Part shown: positions 39,645 to 40,000 of the stretch, one piece after another
Layout: each line of letters opens with the position of its first letter
Position numbering within the stretch: position 1 is the first letter of the stretch
From: Symbiodinium natans
Lineage: Eukaryota; Sar; Dinophyceae; Suessiales; Symbiodiniaceae
Length of the DNA stretch: 40,000 bases
Direction: 5' to 3'
NCBI GenBank assembly: GCA_905221605.1
Contig: CAJNDS010002068.1
Span: 1,436,751-1,476,750, forward strand
The notes under the pieces: generated by a model
Seen by the model: the letters and a program-made list of their open reading frames with translations, nothing else
Told to the model about the DNA's origin: nothing
The model's database searches: none
Program-made: the position numbers and the translations under genes

Positions 39645-40000
39645 GCGGCTTGGCTTTCAAGGTTTTGGCTTCCTTTTGGGTTCAGGATTTCAGGGTTTCA
39701 GGCTTCAGGGTTTGGAGGGTTTGGGGTTTAGGGTACAGGGTTTGGGATTTAGGCTTTAGGGTTTGGTGTCTAGGTTTTGGGTTTAGGGTTTGGTGTTTAG
39801 GGTTTAGGGTTTGGGGTTTGGTTTTTTTGTTTCAGGGTTTGGGTTTAGGATTTGGGGTTGGGGTTTCGTGTTTAGGGTGTAGGGTTTTGGAAATATTTAG
39901 GGTTTAGGGTGTGGGTTTAGGCTTTAGGGTTTGGGTCCTTGAGTTTGGAGTTTAGGTGGGGCTTTCCGGTGACGTGGTTATTGAGGGCTTAGGCGAGCTT

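Overview
The window is nuclear DNA from a dinoflagellate or a close relative. It is about 95% non-coding and saturated with interstitial TTTAGGG/CCCTAAA (Arabidopsis-type) telomere-like repeats in both orientations, mixed with short inverted-repeat elements, homopolymer G/C tracts and microsatellites. Coding sequence occurs as GC-rich micro-exons of about 27 to 73 bp. Their introns begin mostly with GC, less often GT or GA, and end in AG followed by G in the exon. That splice pattern (GC/GA donors, AG|G acceptors) is the published signature of dinoflagellate genes and is the best taxonomic evidence here. All recognisable coding pieces lie on the + strand, which fits unidirectional dinoflagellate gene arrangement.

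Layout. (1) 1-1.9 kb: repeats, then a broken Ty1/copia-type integrase fragment split by two inverted-repeat elements. (2) 1.9-4.5 kb: repeats and at least three short inverted-repeat elements, no gene recognised. (3) 4.5-8.2 kb: four micro-exons that join in frame and resemble the central HEAT-repeat part of importin-7/8 (SAD2-type) nuclear transport receptors. The remainder of that gene was not found, apart from one weak candidate exon near 9.8 kb. (4) 8.2-11.9 kb: long degenerate telomere-like arrays, including an unusual TTTTAGGG octamer block. (5) 11,969 to past the right edge of the window: one gene of more than 27.6 kb encoding an FAD-dependent (NADH-type, OSM1/FRD1-like) fumarate reductase. 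I resolved 26 exons that give one continuous reading frame of about 415 residues; the C-terminus lies beyond position 40,000.

The most interesting feature is the relation between telomere-like repeats and introns. In about half of the reductase introns, G-strand repeats (TTTAGGG) sit just inside the 5' splice site and C-strand repeats (CCCTAAA) sit just before the 3' splice site. I saw no intron with the opposite arrangement. The intron RNA could therefore fold end to end, and in some introns the repeat itself nearly supplies the acceptor. Telomere-like arrays also sit inside several inverted-repeat elements, and one array is flanked by a direct repeat that looks like a target duplication. 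Together these suggest that telomere-repeat DNA is a mobile, intron-forming component of this genome. All functional and mechanistic statements are inferred from sequence alone.
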